Assembly (NCBI GenBank): GCA_036417435.1 | Contig: CM070906.1 | Location: 45,087,396-45,151,395, forward strand | DNA length: 64,000 nt | DNA from: Inia geoffrensis | Lineage: Eukaryota; Chordata; Mammalia; Artiodactyla; Iniidae | Direction of reading: 5' to 3' | Shown here: piece after piece, positions 41,235 through 54,330 of the stretch | Layout: every line of letters starts with the position of its first letter | How positions within the stretch are numbered: position 1 is the first letter of the stretch | Program-made: the position numbers and the translations under genes | The notes under the pieces: model-generated | Database searches by the model: none | Seen by the model: only the letters and a program-made list of their open reading frames with translations | What the model was told of the DNA's origin: nothing

Positions 41235-41480
41235 GTTAGACTGCATGGTTCAGGGGAAAGCCCATGGCTTTTAAAGCTTGAAGACCCATGTTGCTTTTCC
41301 ATCTGTACCTCTATATCTGTGAGATGTTGGAATGTTGAGCACTGGTTTTCACATGTATAAAATAAATAATAATACCACTTACCCTATAGAATATTGTGAA
41401 TATTAAGTACATTTATGTAAAACACTTGGCACAATTTTTGGCACATATTGGGTGTGCAATAAATGTTAATTTTCCTTACT
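41235..41480 (+). mobile_element. MIR SINE
   Basis: 'tgagcactggttttcacatgt', then 'aataataataccacttacc', then 'gaatattaagtacatttatg' and 'acttggcacaatttttggcacata' give the MIR 3' half. The 5' half is diverged. Confidence 0.75.
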
Positions 41481-42559
41481 GTAGAAAATCTACTTGAGGT
41501 ATGTTTTCATCCTGCAGAGCATAAAAAAGGATTTTGTAGTGAAACAAGATTCAACATCATGGGCAGTAATGTATAAATACCAGAAGAGGAAAAAGAGCCA
41601 GGGACCACATTAAGGGTAAAGCCAATTGTGGCTGAGCAGGATAGAATTTAGCAATATTAAGCCTTAGTACCATCTTGAGAGAGACATGAACAGGGCTGTC
41701 TCCTTGATAATTAGGGCCTATGGTCCTTCTAGGTTGATATACCAAAATTTTTTATGAGCTTACCCTTCTATCTTTGTAATATGGTGCTATTTGAAAAAAG
41801 TATTTCCTGCTTAACCCAGTTAGGAGCAATTCAAGTAATGATTTCAGCCATCAAAATTCTGTACCAAAATGCCTTGTAATGCATTTTGCAAGCTTAATCT
41901 GTGAAAGTAATTAGTAAAACAGCTTTACTTTAATGTCATTCAATTAAATCTAGATCTCATTATTTGTGTTCCTACTAGGTACTAAACACCATGTGGGGTG
42001 CTGTGGGTAAAAGATGCATGAGATATATCCCATTTCTGCAAAGACCTCATGTTTTAGCAGACTATTTCTACTCATGTGGATTTTTCTCAGGATTGACCCA
42101 TGGGATATAATAACTTTACATACTACCATGTGTCATACTAGGGCAAAGGTAAAATTTATAAAACTAGACAAAATGTCCTAGTCTACATTATTCCAATGTC
42201 CTTTCTTACTGGAAGTTTATCTTGTCTTAAACCCTATCTGAATGTCAAAAATAAGATAGAATGAAACTTCTAGAATCAATACTTATTGTCAGTGAGAGAA
42301 ATTATTTTACTAGGCTCCAAACATTCTGGTATCAAGAAAACACTGTTTCAGCAATATAGTCTTCAAAGGCAGGTATTATTTCTTGCTCAACTTTCTCAAC
42401 AGCAGGGCTTTACTTTTGAAGGTATCTCACCAAACTTTGCTCAGTAACCCTTCTCCAAAGCTGGTAGGTAGAGTGATAAAACTCTCTTACCTTTAAATGT
42501 GCACTTTCCCTCCTGGAAATACCCTTGAATTCTTATTTTTAATCTCTCATTTCTCACAC
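41481..42559. other. Unique sequence
   Basis: An ancient repeat remnant is near 41960-42060 ('cctactaggtactaaacacc'). No gene was seen. Confidence 0.4.
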
Positions 42560-43730
42560 CCAAATTGATGTCTAATGATGCTAATTTCTAAATATTTCTT
42601 GAATCTATATGTCTTCCATCTCTACTCTCTCTAACTATGACAGGCCCTTATTTATCATCCAAATCAATGTAATAGCCTCCTAAACCAACTTTTCCTCTCC
42701 TTTTTTGCTCTACTGGCAAAATAATCATTCAAATAAGAAACTCTGACTATGGATTCAACTTACTAAATAGCTTCTGTGGAGCCTTATTGTCTACAAGATA
42801 AAATCCAAGTCTCTTTCTTTAGAATAAAAAGTCTGCCATAAACTGACCATAAACTGACCCCTGCCTACATGTCTGGCATTTCTTCATGGTACTCCCTACT
42901 TTACTTTAGCTACAACACTAAAAACCTTCATGCCCTGTGACATTTCACTGCTCTCTATCTGTGCTCACTGTCAAAACTCAGCTTGAAATACCCTTTTTTT
43001 TTTTTTTTACATCTTTATTGGAGTATAATTGCTTTACAATGGTGTGTTAGTTTCTGCTTTATAACAAAGTGAATCAGTTATACATATACATATGTTCCCA
43101 TATCTCTTCCCTCTTGTGTCTTCCTCCCTTCCACCCCTCTAGGTAGTCACAAAGCACGGAGCTGATCTCCCTGTGCTATGCGGCTGCTTCCCACTAGCTA
43201 TCTATTTTACGTTTGGTAGTGTATATATATCTAGGCCACTCTCTCACTTTGTCCCAGCTTACCCTTCCCCCTCCCCATATCCTCAAGTCCATTCTCTAGT
43301 AGGTCTGTGTCTTAATTCCTGTCTTACCCCTAGGTTCTTCATGACATTTTTTTTTCTTAGATTCCATATATATGTGTTAGCATATGGTATTTGTCTTTCT
43401 CTTTCTGACTTACTTCACTCTGAAAATACCCTCTCCTTATCTCCTACTTGTTCACTTGACCACCTTCTACTCATATTTCAAGAATAAGTTCATGTGTCAT
43501 TTCTTCCAGGAAGGATTCTCTGATAACCTTACATCAGGTAGGGTCAAATCCACTTCCTCTGAACTTGAATAGCTCTGTGTGTATCCTTTTATCATAGTAC
43601 TTATTATTGAAGTTACCTGTATGGACTCTGAGCCTCTTCATGTCAAAAGCTGTATGTCCTTAGTCTTTGTGTCATCTTCTACTGTGCCTGAAACATGATC
43701 ATCACTCAATAAATATTTCATGAAGCATAC
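42560..43730 (+). mobile_element. L2 LINE 3' region, split by an L1
   Basis: The left part reads 'aagataaaatccaagtctc' and 'cataaactgacccctgcctaca', with 'ccttcatgccctgtgacat' near 42928. After the L1 insertion it resumes with 'cttgttcacttgaccacc', 'ttcttccaggaaggattctctg', 'ttatcatagtacttatta' and ends 'cactcaataaatatttcatg'. This is the normal L2 3' order. The 5' limit is approximate. Confidence 0.75.
42995..43421 (-). mobile_element. Young L1, 5'-truncated, minus strand
   Basis: The T run at 42994-43008 is the poly(A) of a minus-strand insertion. It is followed by the L1 3'UTR (reverse complement of the end seen at 20640-20690) and back into the last part of the ORF2/3'UTR border. The target duplication GAAATACCCT/GAAAATACCCT is at 42985-42994 and 43422-43432. 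It interrupts an L2. Confidence 0.93.
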
Positions 43731-46224
43731 TAATTCTCCCTGCTTTTCTAAAATATGCACAACATATTCATCATGGTTGCCATTTTCCTATGAACATGTC
43801 TCTCCACCCAATCCTACTTAATAAATTTGACAACTCTATCTAACCCTGATACACATGATATTTTGAGTGTTGGTGTTAGCTTTCCCATCTGCTTAGATTT
43901 GGTTGTTTATAACTATTTAGATGTTTTCTAGTCCTTAATTACTTTTATAATTTATTAGTGAATTTTATTCCAGGGTCATCCGGTTTCTTTGGTAGCCTGT
44001 GGAGAGAGATTCAACAAAAGCCACTTAAAATCTAAGTTAATTACAGTCTCTGTCTTAATTACAGACATGCTATGCATTTTATTAACTCCTTCAAAGAATC
44101 TTAAGTATATGAAAAAAGGAAAACTTACTTTTGTAATAATTATGCTAATGTTATCTTGATAAATTTATCTATACTACCCAGGCCCCTAATGGCTAAAATT
44201 TTGTTGCAAAATAATCAGTGACCAGATGCTAGGTGTTTTGCTATTGGTTTACCTTTCTTGAAATCATTGCTGAACATGAACTTAAGCACAAACACTTATG
44301 AATTAATTCACAGTATACAACTTTCTTAATTTCACCTATATATCAGCTCTCTAATTTAGCCTATACTGATTCTTTCTTACTGCTAACAAATCTTTTGTGG
44401 TGTACAGAAAGACAGATAGTACCAATAGATACTGGCTAATAGTTTTTAGTTTATGTCTACATATACTTTGATCATCTAAGTGTAACATAAACTTCATTTG
44501 AAATGCCATACAGCATCTTCTACAAAAACCAATCAAAAATATATTAAGGTAACCAATACTCGTGGTTAGATCTCATGGGAGATTTCTTGAATTGGAGACC
44601 TAAGTAAATGTACCTTAATTTAAGAGTGAGTGTAAGAGAGAGACATCTGGAAGAACTATCCCCATACTGCTTTCTAACACATGAAATGAAAGCATGCTTA
44701 AAACTATTCTTGCTTGATAGACAAAAGCATAAACGTATTACAATATGACTCCGGTAATTAGGGATTTGGACTTTTATATTTACTACCTCCATTTCAAGTG
44801 GAATTGCCTTTCCCTTTAAGATGGTCATAGACATCAGAAATGGTATTCATGCATCAATTTTTCTGGTAAAAGTAAGTTATTTCATGTAAAGCTGACCTAT
44901 TTGACCTAAGCTTTCAATCCAATCTTTCCTGTGGGATAAAAAATGTTAGGAATATACTATGAAGCAACTTAGTATTTTGCAAGTATTCTCACTCTCAAAA
45001 ATATCTGACCAAAGAGGGTGCTTCTGAGTTAGTCAGTTTGAATAATAATATTTAAAACTACTGCAATGCATGCAAAATAGAGCTGAAAATGTAATAGGTA
45101 ATTATATTCACAAGGATAACAATGATTTTACTCCCAACCTCATGGCCTTCATCTATAGATCTAATTCGAATTCACGGAGGAAAAGTAATTCCCTTGCCTA
45201 TCACAGTGCACATTCCAATAGTGACCTCAGTGAAGAGAGGAAGACAACAGGTAATACAAGCAAAAGATTCTAAGGGAAGAAACTTTGGGGGAAATTCTAG
45301 CCAGCTGTGCATTGGAATAACAAATACCCACCCTAGAGACCAAATAGTTATACAGAACTCTGACAGATGGAAAAATAGAATAACCCCAACACTAAGATTA
45401 TGACAATGACAGTTATTAGATGGCTTGCTTAGTTGAAGCTCTGTGATTTGGGATTTGGCACGCCATGTTCCACTGCTGCATAGTTATGGGACATTAATGT
45501 TTCTTTGGGTGACATTGACAGCATGATGGGGAAACTCAGAAGATGATAGCGGCCCCTACTGTATTATTTATTATTACTTACCATACATTTCAATTAAGTA
45601 GGCTTATGCATTTGGACACAAGAAAAGAACCTGAAATCTCTAAAGGCCACCTAAAACCAAATGGATAAACGCAAGTTGGAATGTATATTAGGTTTGCTTT
45701 TATATGGATTGACACATATGAATCAACAAAAATTCAGACTAACCAACATTTCTCATGTCCATGGATTTAAGAGGTACACTTTATGTTTTTGATAATATGT
45801 GCTAAAATACAAACTTACTAAAGAAAATTTGGTTTTTATATAAATAATCAGAAAATAATAATCTTTTATAATCCACTACTCAGCAATAACTGCTACTAAT
45901 TTTTTTAAAGTTTTTGAAATGTAACATACATGTGAAAAAATATTGTGAAACAATTTCTCACAAGTTCTCAACCAATAACTGATGCTACGTGTAGACTGCA
46001 CAGCTCCCTCATTCTTTGGTAAGGGGACAGGAATTCTAAGGGATGTGTATATACTGGTTCCTAAAGTGTTTCCAGTAGAATTAATTATCACCCGAAGATT
46101 CATAACAGATACTTTTTGGCAATTTTCCTTTCACTTTCCTACCCACAATGGTGGTTACTTCATCTTCTAAATAAACTACTAGCATTTGAAACCTTGTATC
46201 AAAGTCTGAGTGATCCAAAACTAA
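43731..46224. other. Unique sequence
   Basis: No gene or assigned repeat was recognised. Two overlapping short frames near 45.1-45.4 kb have no recognisable domain. Confidence 0.45.
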
Positions 46225-46890
46225 GACAAATGTAATATAGAAAATTGAAAATAGATACATTGGCTCTATGAGAAGATGAATAAAACTGATGCATAACTTG
46301 AAAGACTGACAAAAAAGGATACAAGATATAAATACCAGTATCATGAATTTAAAAGAAGATATTTCTATAAATATTACAGATATTAAAAAGATAATTGTGC
46401 AATAATATGAGAAACTTTATGACAGCAAATTTTTCAATTTAGATGAAATGGATAATTTCCAAGAAAAATAAGCTTAATAAAATTAGCACAAGAATAAATA
46501 ATCTAAATAGTCCTGTGTCTAAGGTGATTGAATACATAAATAAAAACATTTCCCCCCCAAAAAATCTTTAGGTATGTATAGCTTCTCCAATAAAAGTTTA
46601 CATATTTATATTTTAAAAATTATGTTTCAGAAAATACAGAAGTAATACCTTTCCAATAATAATATAAAAATCTGACTAGGGTATTTCCATAAAGAAAAAT
46701 TACAGATGAATAACTCGAATGAATACAGTGCAAAATATCTCATGCAAAGTCCAGGGATACTTAAAAAGTATATCAGTATTAAATTGGATTTTCTCCAGGA
46801 ATGCAAGGCTAGCTTAATATTTAAAAACCAACCAATGAAAGAGTCTAAGGGGAAAATCAGTTATCTTAATATAGGCAGAAAAGCAATGGT
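46225..46890 (+). mobile_element. Old L1 ORF2 fragment
   Basis: 'gaatttaaaagaagatatttc', 'aaactttatgacagcaaat', 'tagatgaaatggataatttcc' and 'tttctccaggaatgcaaggctagc' follow the linker-to-RT order of an ancient L1. It is non-coding. Confidence 0.7.
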
Positions 46891-48504
46891 TTGGTTCCAG
46901 GACATGGCGTATTCACATGTGTCCTGTATAAGTCAGGGTACAAGACATATGGACCCATGTTCCAAGGATTTCTACCTCAGGAAAAAAAAAAAAACCCCTG
47001 CAACATGGGTTAGTTAATTTTATGCTGTGTATCCAACATCTGTAAGCTGAACAAGTTACTTCATCTTTTTTTTTTCTTTGTTCTCAGCACTGTAAAATTG
47101 CAATCCACAAAATTTGCCACTACCTGAACTCACATCATTTTAAGGATCCAAATTTCATAGAAGATATGTTAAGACATTTAATGTATATACTTATACTTTT
47201 TATGCTGTAATCTAATTTCTATTAAAGTCTTGATTATGATTCATAGAGATTAATGATGTGGTATACAAAATATTGTATCAGATAGCGTAATATTATATGG
47301 AGAAGAGTTATAGCTGTAAATATAATGGTTCAGTTCTTGAGTTCTATGAGTGTGCAAGGGTTTCAACCAGAATTTTAAATTCAGCAAATAAGTACCATCT
47401 TTATTAGTGTCTTAAATTTCTTCCTTTGCCAACTGGAAGCAAGCTAGAGGAAGCCGGCTGAAAATGAATCAGTGTAAATGCCATGCATTTTACAAAGTCT
47501 GATTTTGTTCTCCTTTATGTTTGACATAATAAATCGTAGGAAAATTGCAGTGTTTTAAAAAACTTATATGTAACCCGAACAATTAGACTTCCTATAGGTA
47601 TAGTTAAGTCTCTTGAGAGGAAAGAATTTCAAGATTTCCTTTTTTGTTTTACGATGTGTATAAAATAAAACTTATAAATGTAATTAACAAATCTGCAAGT
47701 ATTGTTTGCAAGTCTTCTAAGTTCATAGCAATGTAAACGAGATAAGGAAGTAAGCACAATACTCTCCACCAGACACTTATTTATCTCCTTGGTTTTCACA
47801 GTGTTCTAGTCACCTGTCTATAATACCACACAGGCTCTATGCTTTATTCATTTACCTACATGCCATCTCCCCTTTTAACCTAGGAGTACTTAATAGATAC
47901 AGTGAATTAATGTTCTTGCTCTTAAGTGCTCTTGACTACCAACTTAGTGCAGAATAAATACCAACATATTTTGAAAAACAAGTAAAGCAGGATGTTCTTT
48001 TTTTTAAAATATTAAACCAAGATGTTCTCTTTTTTTCCAATGCAATGGAGCCAGTATTATGATCTGACTAGAATCAGGTCTTCAAATAATTATTAACTAA
48101 ACTATGTTTCGTTAAAAATTACTGTGTCCTCTTTTAACAGGAAGAGCAGCAGAAGCAAAAACATGAACTCTGGAAAAACTTTGTTTTCTTTTGTTTTTGG
48201 ACCTGTGTACCATCAGGAAAATTTCAAGAAATTAAAAATATCAATAAACCATGTTTAAGTAAACAATATTGCAACTTATTTAAATAATTCAAGTAATGGA
48301 ATAATAAGTGTGTGAATTTGACCTAGTTGTTAATATTTGTTGCAAATATAAATTGAGTCTAAAAGGTAGGTGAGAACATAGACAAAACATATAGTTGGGA
48401 AAGACACTGAACATTTTGGGGATATTGAGTAGACAAATTAAAAGTAGATTGAACATGTAGGAAATAGTTAAGTAATAAACTTGGAATGGTGGGTTGGGTC
48501 ATTT
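46891..48504. other. Unique AT-rich sequence
   Basis: No supported feature. Confidence 0.45.
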
Positions 48505-48542
48505 TTGGAAGGCAGCTATGCTCACCACTATACCACCAATGC
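48505..48542 (-). pseudogene. tRNA-Gly(TCC) 5' half / tRNA pseudogene
   Basis: Read on the minus strand from 48542, 38 nt match the 5' half of a nuclear tRNA-Gly(UCC). They hold the acceptor strand GCATTGG, the A box/D arm TGGTATAGTGGTGAGCATA, and the anticodon stem and loop GCTGCCTTCCAA with anticodon TCC (48507-48509). The next bases (48504 downwards) hold only scattered similarity to the 3' half (TGACCC, then ATTCC). No B box or matching acceptor strand is present. It is either a tRNA pseudogene with a heavily decayed 3' half or an inserted tRNA 5' half cut in the anticodon loop. A functional tRNA is excluded. Confidence 0.8.
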
Positions 48543-50384
48543 ACACTAAAGGAAGTCCATACACTCATTTTTGAATGCTGTGTTAGGAAGTGACAAAACC
48601 ATTAAAACATTTTGAGCAGAATAGTGATACACATAAAGCTGAACTTAGTAACTTTAATCCAGAGAATGTGTAGAATTTGTAAAGCACAGAGAGACTGAGA
48701 GCAGAAAAAAATAATTTTATTTAAATCATAAGGTGGTAGTGAACTGATTTAAAATTATGCATATTACAACAGTAATGAAGAAATACTAAATACAAGACCA
48801 AGAAAAATTGACTAGGCATAGTCAATGGGATAAAAAGAAAAGAGATGTATTATCTACTTAACTATATTAAAACAGTGGAGTAAAGCATTATAAAATACTC
48901 CTTTTATGATTTAATACATAATTAAAACAAGCTGTATATTTTGATGATTTAGTACCTTATTCACTACTGTCAGAGGATTCAGTCATTTCTGTTTTCACTA
49001 CACAGCTTTTCAATAAAAATGTATCTTTCAATATTTTATTATTAAGTATATAGGTATGTAGTGGACTTTGTATAAAGCACTGTTTGTTGTGGTAATCCAT
49101 CACAATATTTTCATTACTTTGTTGCTATAAAGAAGAAAACTTTGGAGAAAAAGGAAAGCCTTGACAGTCTCTGGCCTTTAGAATTACTCAACCTAGGAAA
49201 TTATTCCCAATGTCCCCCTATTTTGTAGCCTACTTTTGAAGTAATTCCCTAAAGATTTCTTTCCTTTTTGAGCTCTGCATATCATTTCATTTCCTGTCTT
49301 CCTATGTAATGGGAAAACATCCTTCACTTTAAAAAAGAGCTGTTTAAAACTACAGTTCATCCAAAGATAATGTGTGAATTTGTAGTGTACTGCACACATA
49401 AATGGGGGAAAAATAGACTGGAAAATCCTTGTATAACAGGATCTGTTCTTCTAGTCTGCCTAACTTGTGCACTGGAACCTTATCATAAATTTCAGTTGGA
49501 TCCACCATATCAGCAATTCATCCTCTCCCATTCTTATTCCTCACTATCCCATTAAAAAAAAGAAAAGAAACAGATTTTACTGCTGAACACATAATACCCA
49601 ATGAGACCTGGTTACTGGAAGCCAGCCTCATGGAGGGAAGGGTGATTGCTAAGGCAGCATGAGCTCTCCCCTTGCCCACACACTGGTTTTCCTTGCCTGA
49701 GGACATTTTAATGCTAACAAAAATGCTATTATAACTGAACCCTTGGTACAAATTTTGTAAATATGACGTATGCATTAAGAAAATGTATGTAAAACAAACT
49801 TCCAATATTGCTGAATTAATATGTTGGTGAGACCTCAACCAGATGAAAAGCCTATTCTGACCCCATTGAGACCTTCTGTCTGTGTCATTCACCTATTTCT
49901 GTGTTGTTGCTTTAGTTTTTATGGCTTATCCTAAGGCACAATATAACCTAATCTGTACTATAGAACAACCATCTATGGGTATCACAGCACGTGTAAATAT
50001 TTTTGTGACTTCTCACTTTCTGGATGTAATTTAGCAATGCTTGCACTATATATACAGTTTTCAACAAATGCATCTCCAGAAAGTTAGCTATTTTTGTTGC
50101 AATTTTCCTACTGGGGAGATCTTTATAATGCTTATGGATTTCTTCAATGGCTTATCTTCCTTGGGTGGCTGATTTTTATTGTGCCACTTGACTTGCAATT
50201 CAAAAATTTTTTTTCTGACCTTCACTGTCTTTTACACTCTTTTTTTTTTTTTTCAGTAGTAGTGAATTTTTAGCAACATATCTGATTTTCTCATGGTAAA
50301 ATAACACTACTTAGATGACCACTACTTTAAACATTTCTTTCAGAGGGCAGAAATAATTCACTCTGATTACTCCAATGTCCTACT
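48543..50384. other. Unique sequence
   Basis: A 124-codon minus-strand frame at 49518-49892 shows no recognisable domain and is probably chance. No repeat was assigned. Confidence 0.45.
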
Positions 50385-50512
50385 TTCTTTTCTAGATTAT
50401 GAATTCTTTGAGAACAGGGTATTTATATTTATATATTTATATCCATGGCATTAATGCAGTGCCTAGCAAGTAATAGGTATTCAGTAAAGATTTGTTGAGT
50501 TGATGAATGAAT
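50385..50512 (+). mobile_element. L2 LINE 3' end
   Basis: 'attatgaattctttgagaacagg', 'atgcagtgcctagcaag' and 'taataggtattcagtaaag' followed by 'ttgttgagttgatgaatgaa' are the L2 3' terminus. Confidence 0.75.
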
Positions 50513-51399
50513 TTATCACCAGTTAATATCCTGTCCATGTTGTGGGTTTCACAATCACCCAGCTGGAGAAGGATGGTTGGATCAGATAACCTTCTTTGAT
50601 TTCTTTTTCTCCTTGTCTGATTCCATGATACTGTTCTTATCTTAATCATCAATATGCATATAAATATTCTGTTCGGCTTGATGCAAAAAGGTGCTGTCTT
50701 TCTGAATCATAAAGGTTGGTATTTTTACTTCAGAATGACCTTTTTGACAGCTATACACAGTTTTGGATATGGTCTTAATGCCTCCTACTGGCAAATCATA
50801 AGGTTTTTTTTCCAAAAATCATAATCCTACTGTTTGCAGAATCATAAATATATTACATTTACAGTTAAAGAGTATGACATTTTTTAAGTGAATGGACTCT
50901 AAAATAGCCACAGGTGACCAGCTCGATATTTATAGTCTGTGGCATTTCCAGAGACACAAATCTTTGTTTACGGACTGTCTGACAGTATGACTTCTTCAGA
51001 TGAGGTAAACATCATCTGTGGTTCAGCAGGAAGCTCACACCATACACAGGTCCTGAGCAACTGCTATTAGATGATCATTGATTATATGCTTTTACTATTT
51101 TCAAGGTCAAGGAAAAGTCTGTCTAGGCTTATACAGAAGATAGCAAACTACATCCTCAGAAGAAAGGTCTTTGAAAGCCTTTTCTAGCTTTGGCAGTGAT
51201 GTACTATATGCTGCAGGCTTACCATGTCTCTTTAGCAGGTCGTATATTGTTTTTTATGCTCAGCTGAGTAGAGCTAAGATCAATTTTTAAATCACATTGC
51301 CATGTTATCCATCTCCACAATTTGAGATTAGGTGGACAAATTGTTTGCTATTTTTATAAAAGCCTTTCAGTTATACAACTTGGGGAGGAAAAGAGGTAA
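50513..51399. other. Unique sequence
   Basis: No supported feature. Confidence 0.45.
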
Positions 51400-51815
51400 C
51401 CCTCTTTAAAACCCTGAAATGTTGGGTTATAAATTAAAATTAAATAAAATAACGTGCGTAAAAACTCTACACTCTAGAGAAAAAGACCTATTTTATATTT
51501 GTAGGGGTATGTAAAAGGAAAAAGATAAATGGAATAACAATAAGGAATACCTATTGAAAAATTAACTCTAGAAGAACAAGCAGTTTTTCTATTTTAATCC
51601 AAATACTAATGTGGTATAAAACCATTTAAGATACATATGAAATGTGGAAAATATATTAAAAGAATAGCATTTGCTTTCATTATTATTACATTTCCTAGGT
51701 AAATATTATATTTTTTTGTGTAAAATGTAACCAGTAAAGTGAGTGAAGGGTACATGGGATTTCTCTGTACTCTTTGAACTTTCAGTGAATCTATAACTTT
51801 TTCAAACTAAGAAAT
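51400..51815 (+). mobile_element. Old L1 3' end (weak)
   Basis: 'gggtacatgggatttctctgtac' and 'tttcagtgaatctataac' followed by 'tttttcaaactaagaa' resemble the 3' terminus of old L1 (L1ME/L1M) elements. The upstream part is faint. Confidence 0.45.
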
Positions 51816-52539
51816 TCCAAAAAGGAAAACAAGAGTCACATTTGTAGTATCAAAAGGTAAAAATATAACACTGATTATATTATGAATTTTGCTCATGAAA
51901 ATTCTGAGAAATTTCTTAGTTTGCACTTTTTACATAGGGTAAAACTAAACTTTTTTTTGGAATTCACTGAACAACGATTAGGTATTTAACATAAATTGGT
52001 AATGATGGTGATTAAACAAGTTAAAGCCATGTTTTTTTTCTTCTTAGCAACAGTGGAATAGATTGCTTAGTGGTCTGCCTTGAATAAAATTGTGAAAGAA
52101 AGGTTTTTCACAATTCCTAAAAATAAATGAGAAAAATAGTGTCCAAATTGAATCTTGTGACTATTGGAAGGAATTAATGGGGAGGAGTTCTAAAAATCAG
52201 AAACTAGTGCATTCACTGGATGTTGGACCCAGAATTTGCTTGACAGATGATTCAGATAAGCATGTTTAGAAAAACTACCCTTTAGATGTCTTCAAATTTA
52301 TTTTATAGGTTTAATGTTTAAATTATTAAACAAGAAAAATTATTATATATTAAATTCAAATAGGTAGAAAAATATGACAATGTAAACTAAGAGAAACAAA
52401 AGAAATGAATTTATAAAGAGAAGGAAAATTAAATTCACAAATTTGAATGTAGAAACAGAGTATAATTCATAATTACAACCAATAGCTTGTTCTTAAAGTA
52501 AACATGCAGTTTTAAATGGCTAACTTACTAAAAAACATG
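51816..52539. other. Unique AT-rich sequence
   Basis: Nothing recognised. Confidence 0.45.
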
Positions 52540-53165
52540 AACTATTTTTAAAGTAGACATGGTAATTGTAAAGATCATTTGGAAAAATAACATGTGGAAA
52601 TAGGTAGAAAAACTCTAAAAAAGAAACTTGGTCATATATTAACAAATAATAGAATGCTGTAGTAGTTCAAAAACTTGATCTTCTTGTGTTAAAAAAAAAT
52701 TAATTGAACTAAATAGAAAATCCAGTGACATAGTTTGTTAAAAAGTATTTAATATATAATAAAGTTGGCTTTTCTATTAATGGTGAAAAGCTGGTTCACT
52801 AAAAAGAAAAAAATATGTATGTATGTATCTATATGTTTATATCCTTGGGACAACTGTGTAGCCATGTGTGAAAACAAACACATCCTTATCACACTCTGTA
52901 TGCCAAAACATATCCCAGGTGTTGCAGAAATTTAAATATAAAGTAGTGGAACTTTGAAAGTAGTAAAAGGAAAAAAAAGGGCCATTTAATATTCTCAGAA
53001 TGAAATCCCTTAAGCCATAAACAAACAATAAAATAAGACTGACTAGGTAAAAACTGAATACGTATGTATAGCAAAATTGTTTAGAAACAAAGGGAAAAGG
53101 CAAACTAGGAAAATAATTTGTAATGTATTTTGCAGATAAAAGGCTCATATTTTAAAAAGAAATAT
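52540..53165 (+). mobile_element. Old L1 ORF2 C-terminal fragment
   Basis: 'ccttgggacaactgtgtagccatgtg' and 'atcccttaagccataaac', with 'gcagataaaaggctcata', follow the late ORF2 order of ancient L1s. It is heavily decayed. Confidence 0.6.
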
Positions 53166-53335
53166 CTTTCAATATCTGATCCATAGCTTCCTTGCCAACA
53201 TCAATTTCTAACACACTTGCCGTTGCCCGCTCCTTTTCAGTCTCTCTACTCTTTATTTTCCTTAAACATTCCAAAACACCCTTCTACCTCAAGGCATTTG
53301 AATTACAGTCATGTAATGACTTGGTGTCTTATATC

Positions 53336-53484
53336 TCCAGGGAAATGGTCTCAGGACCCACCCCCTTGGATACCAAAATCCATAGTGATGCTCAAGTCCC
53401 TTATATAAAATGGCATAGTACAAAGAATACAGTTGGCCCTCCCTATCTGCAGATGCCCAACCCATGCATACGGGGCCAACTGTA
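53336..53484 (+). mobile_element. MER2-like (TcMar-Tigger) remnant plus mini-element
   Basis: 53336-53420 ('ttggataccaaaatccatag', 'ctcaagtcccttatataaaatgg') is the left half of a MER2-type Tigger MITE. Immediately after, 53430-53482 is a 53-bp unit with perfect 10-bp terminal inverted repeats (CAGTTGGCCC..GGGCCAACTG), flanked by TA on both sides as expected for this transposase class. Either one MER2 lost its middle or a minimal element sits beside a truncated one. Confidence 0.7.
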
Positions 53485-53859
53485 GTGATGCCTCCAAATA
53501 GAATGTGCTCCTTTCAGATATCCACATAGCATGTGCCCTCATATCTTTGTTTCTGTTTGCATATCCTCTCCTCAGATGCTTTCCTGATTATAGCCACATT
53601 AGCACCCTTGTCACTCTTAATTTCCCTCTGTTATTTCTTTTCACAGGACCAGTACTTGACATTATTTTATTTATGTGTGTATGTATGTTTGTTTGTATGT
53701 ATATGTATATGTATTGTCAATCTTCCTATTCTCAAATTTCTTGCAAATAGAAACATCATGCTTTTATTTATCATACTGGCAAAAATTAAAATTCTGGTGG
53801 CACACAGAGTTTTAGAAGATATGAGATAACACAACATTTCTTAGGGAATGATGTAGAAC

Positions 53860-54330
53860 ACTATCAAGTTCCATACTTTTACATTTCACTGAGAAATTAT
53901 AGATCTAAGAATTCATACAACTAATAGAATCACACATATATATATGTATATAAATATATGTTGAATTTAGTATTATTAGTAATAGTAAAAATAGAAACAA
54001 TCAAAATGTCCATTTGGGGCCAAGTGAACAAATGACTAAGCAACGAAAATGTTATGTCACACAGCATTTTAAAGAATGAAGTAGATTCACAATTCTGTTA
54101 CAAAAAAGAATAGGTGAAGCAAGGAAAGCAATGTAAAATCCAATGTGTATAATTTGGTTAAGTTTATGTAAGAAACAAAAAAGTGAAGTTGATAATTACC
54201 ACAATGCAGGGAGTGGAACAAGGTATATGAGGTAGGAGTAAAAGACCATTTTGCACTATTTATTTTATCATTTTATGCATCATTGAAACAACATCAACAA
54301 CCACTATGAGAGATACAAAAAGATGAGGGT
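53860..54330 (+). mobile_element. Old L1 (L1ME-like) 3' fragment
   Basis: 'aacaatcaaaatgtccatttggg', 'aagaatgaagtagattcac', 'atccaatgtgtataatttgg' and 'gcagggagtggaacaagg' match the order of ancient L1 3' sequence. The boundaries are soft. Confidence 0.5.
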
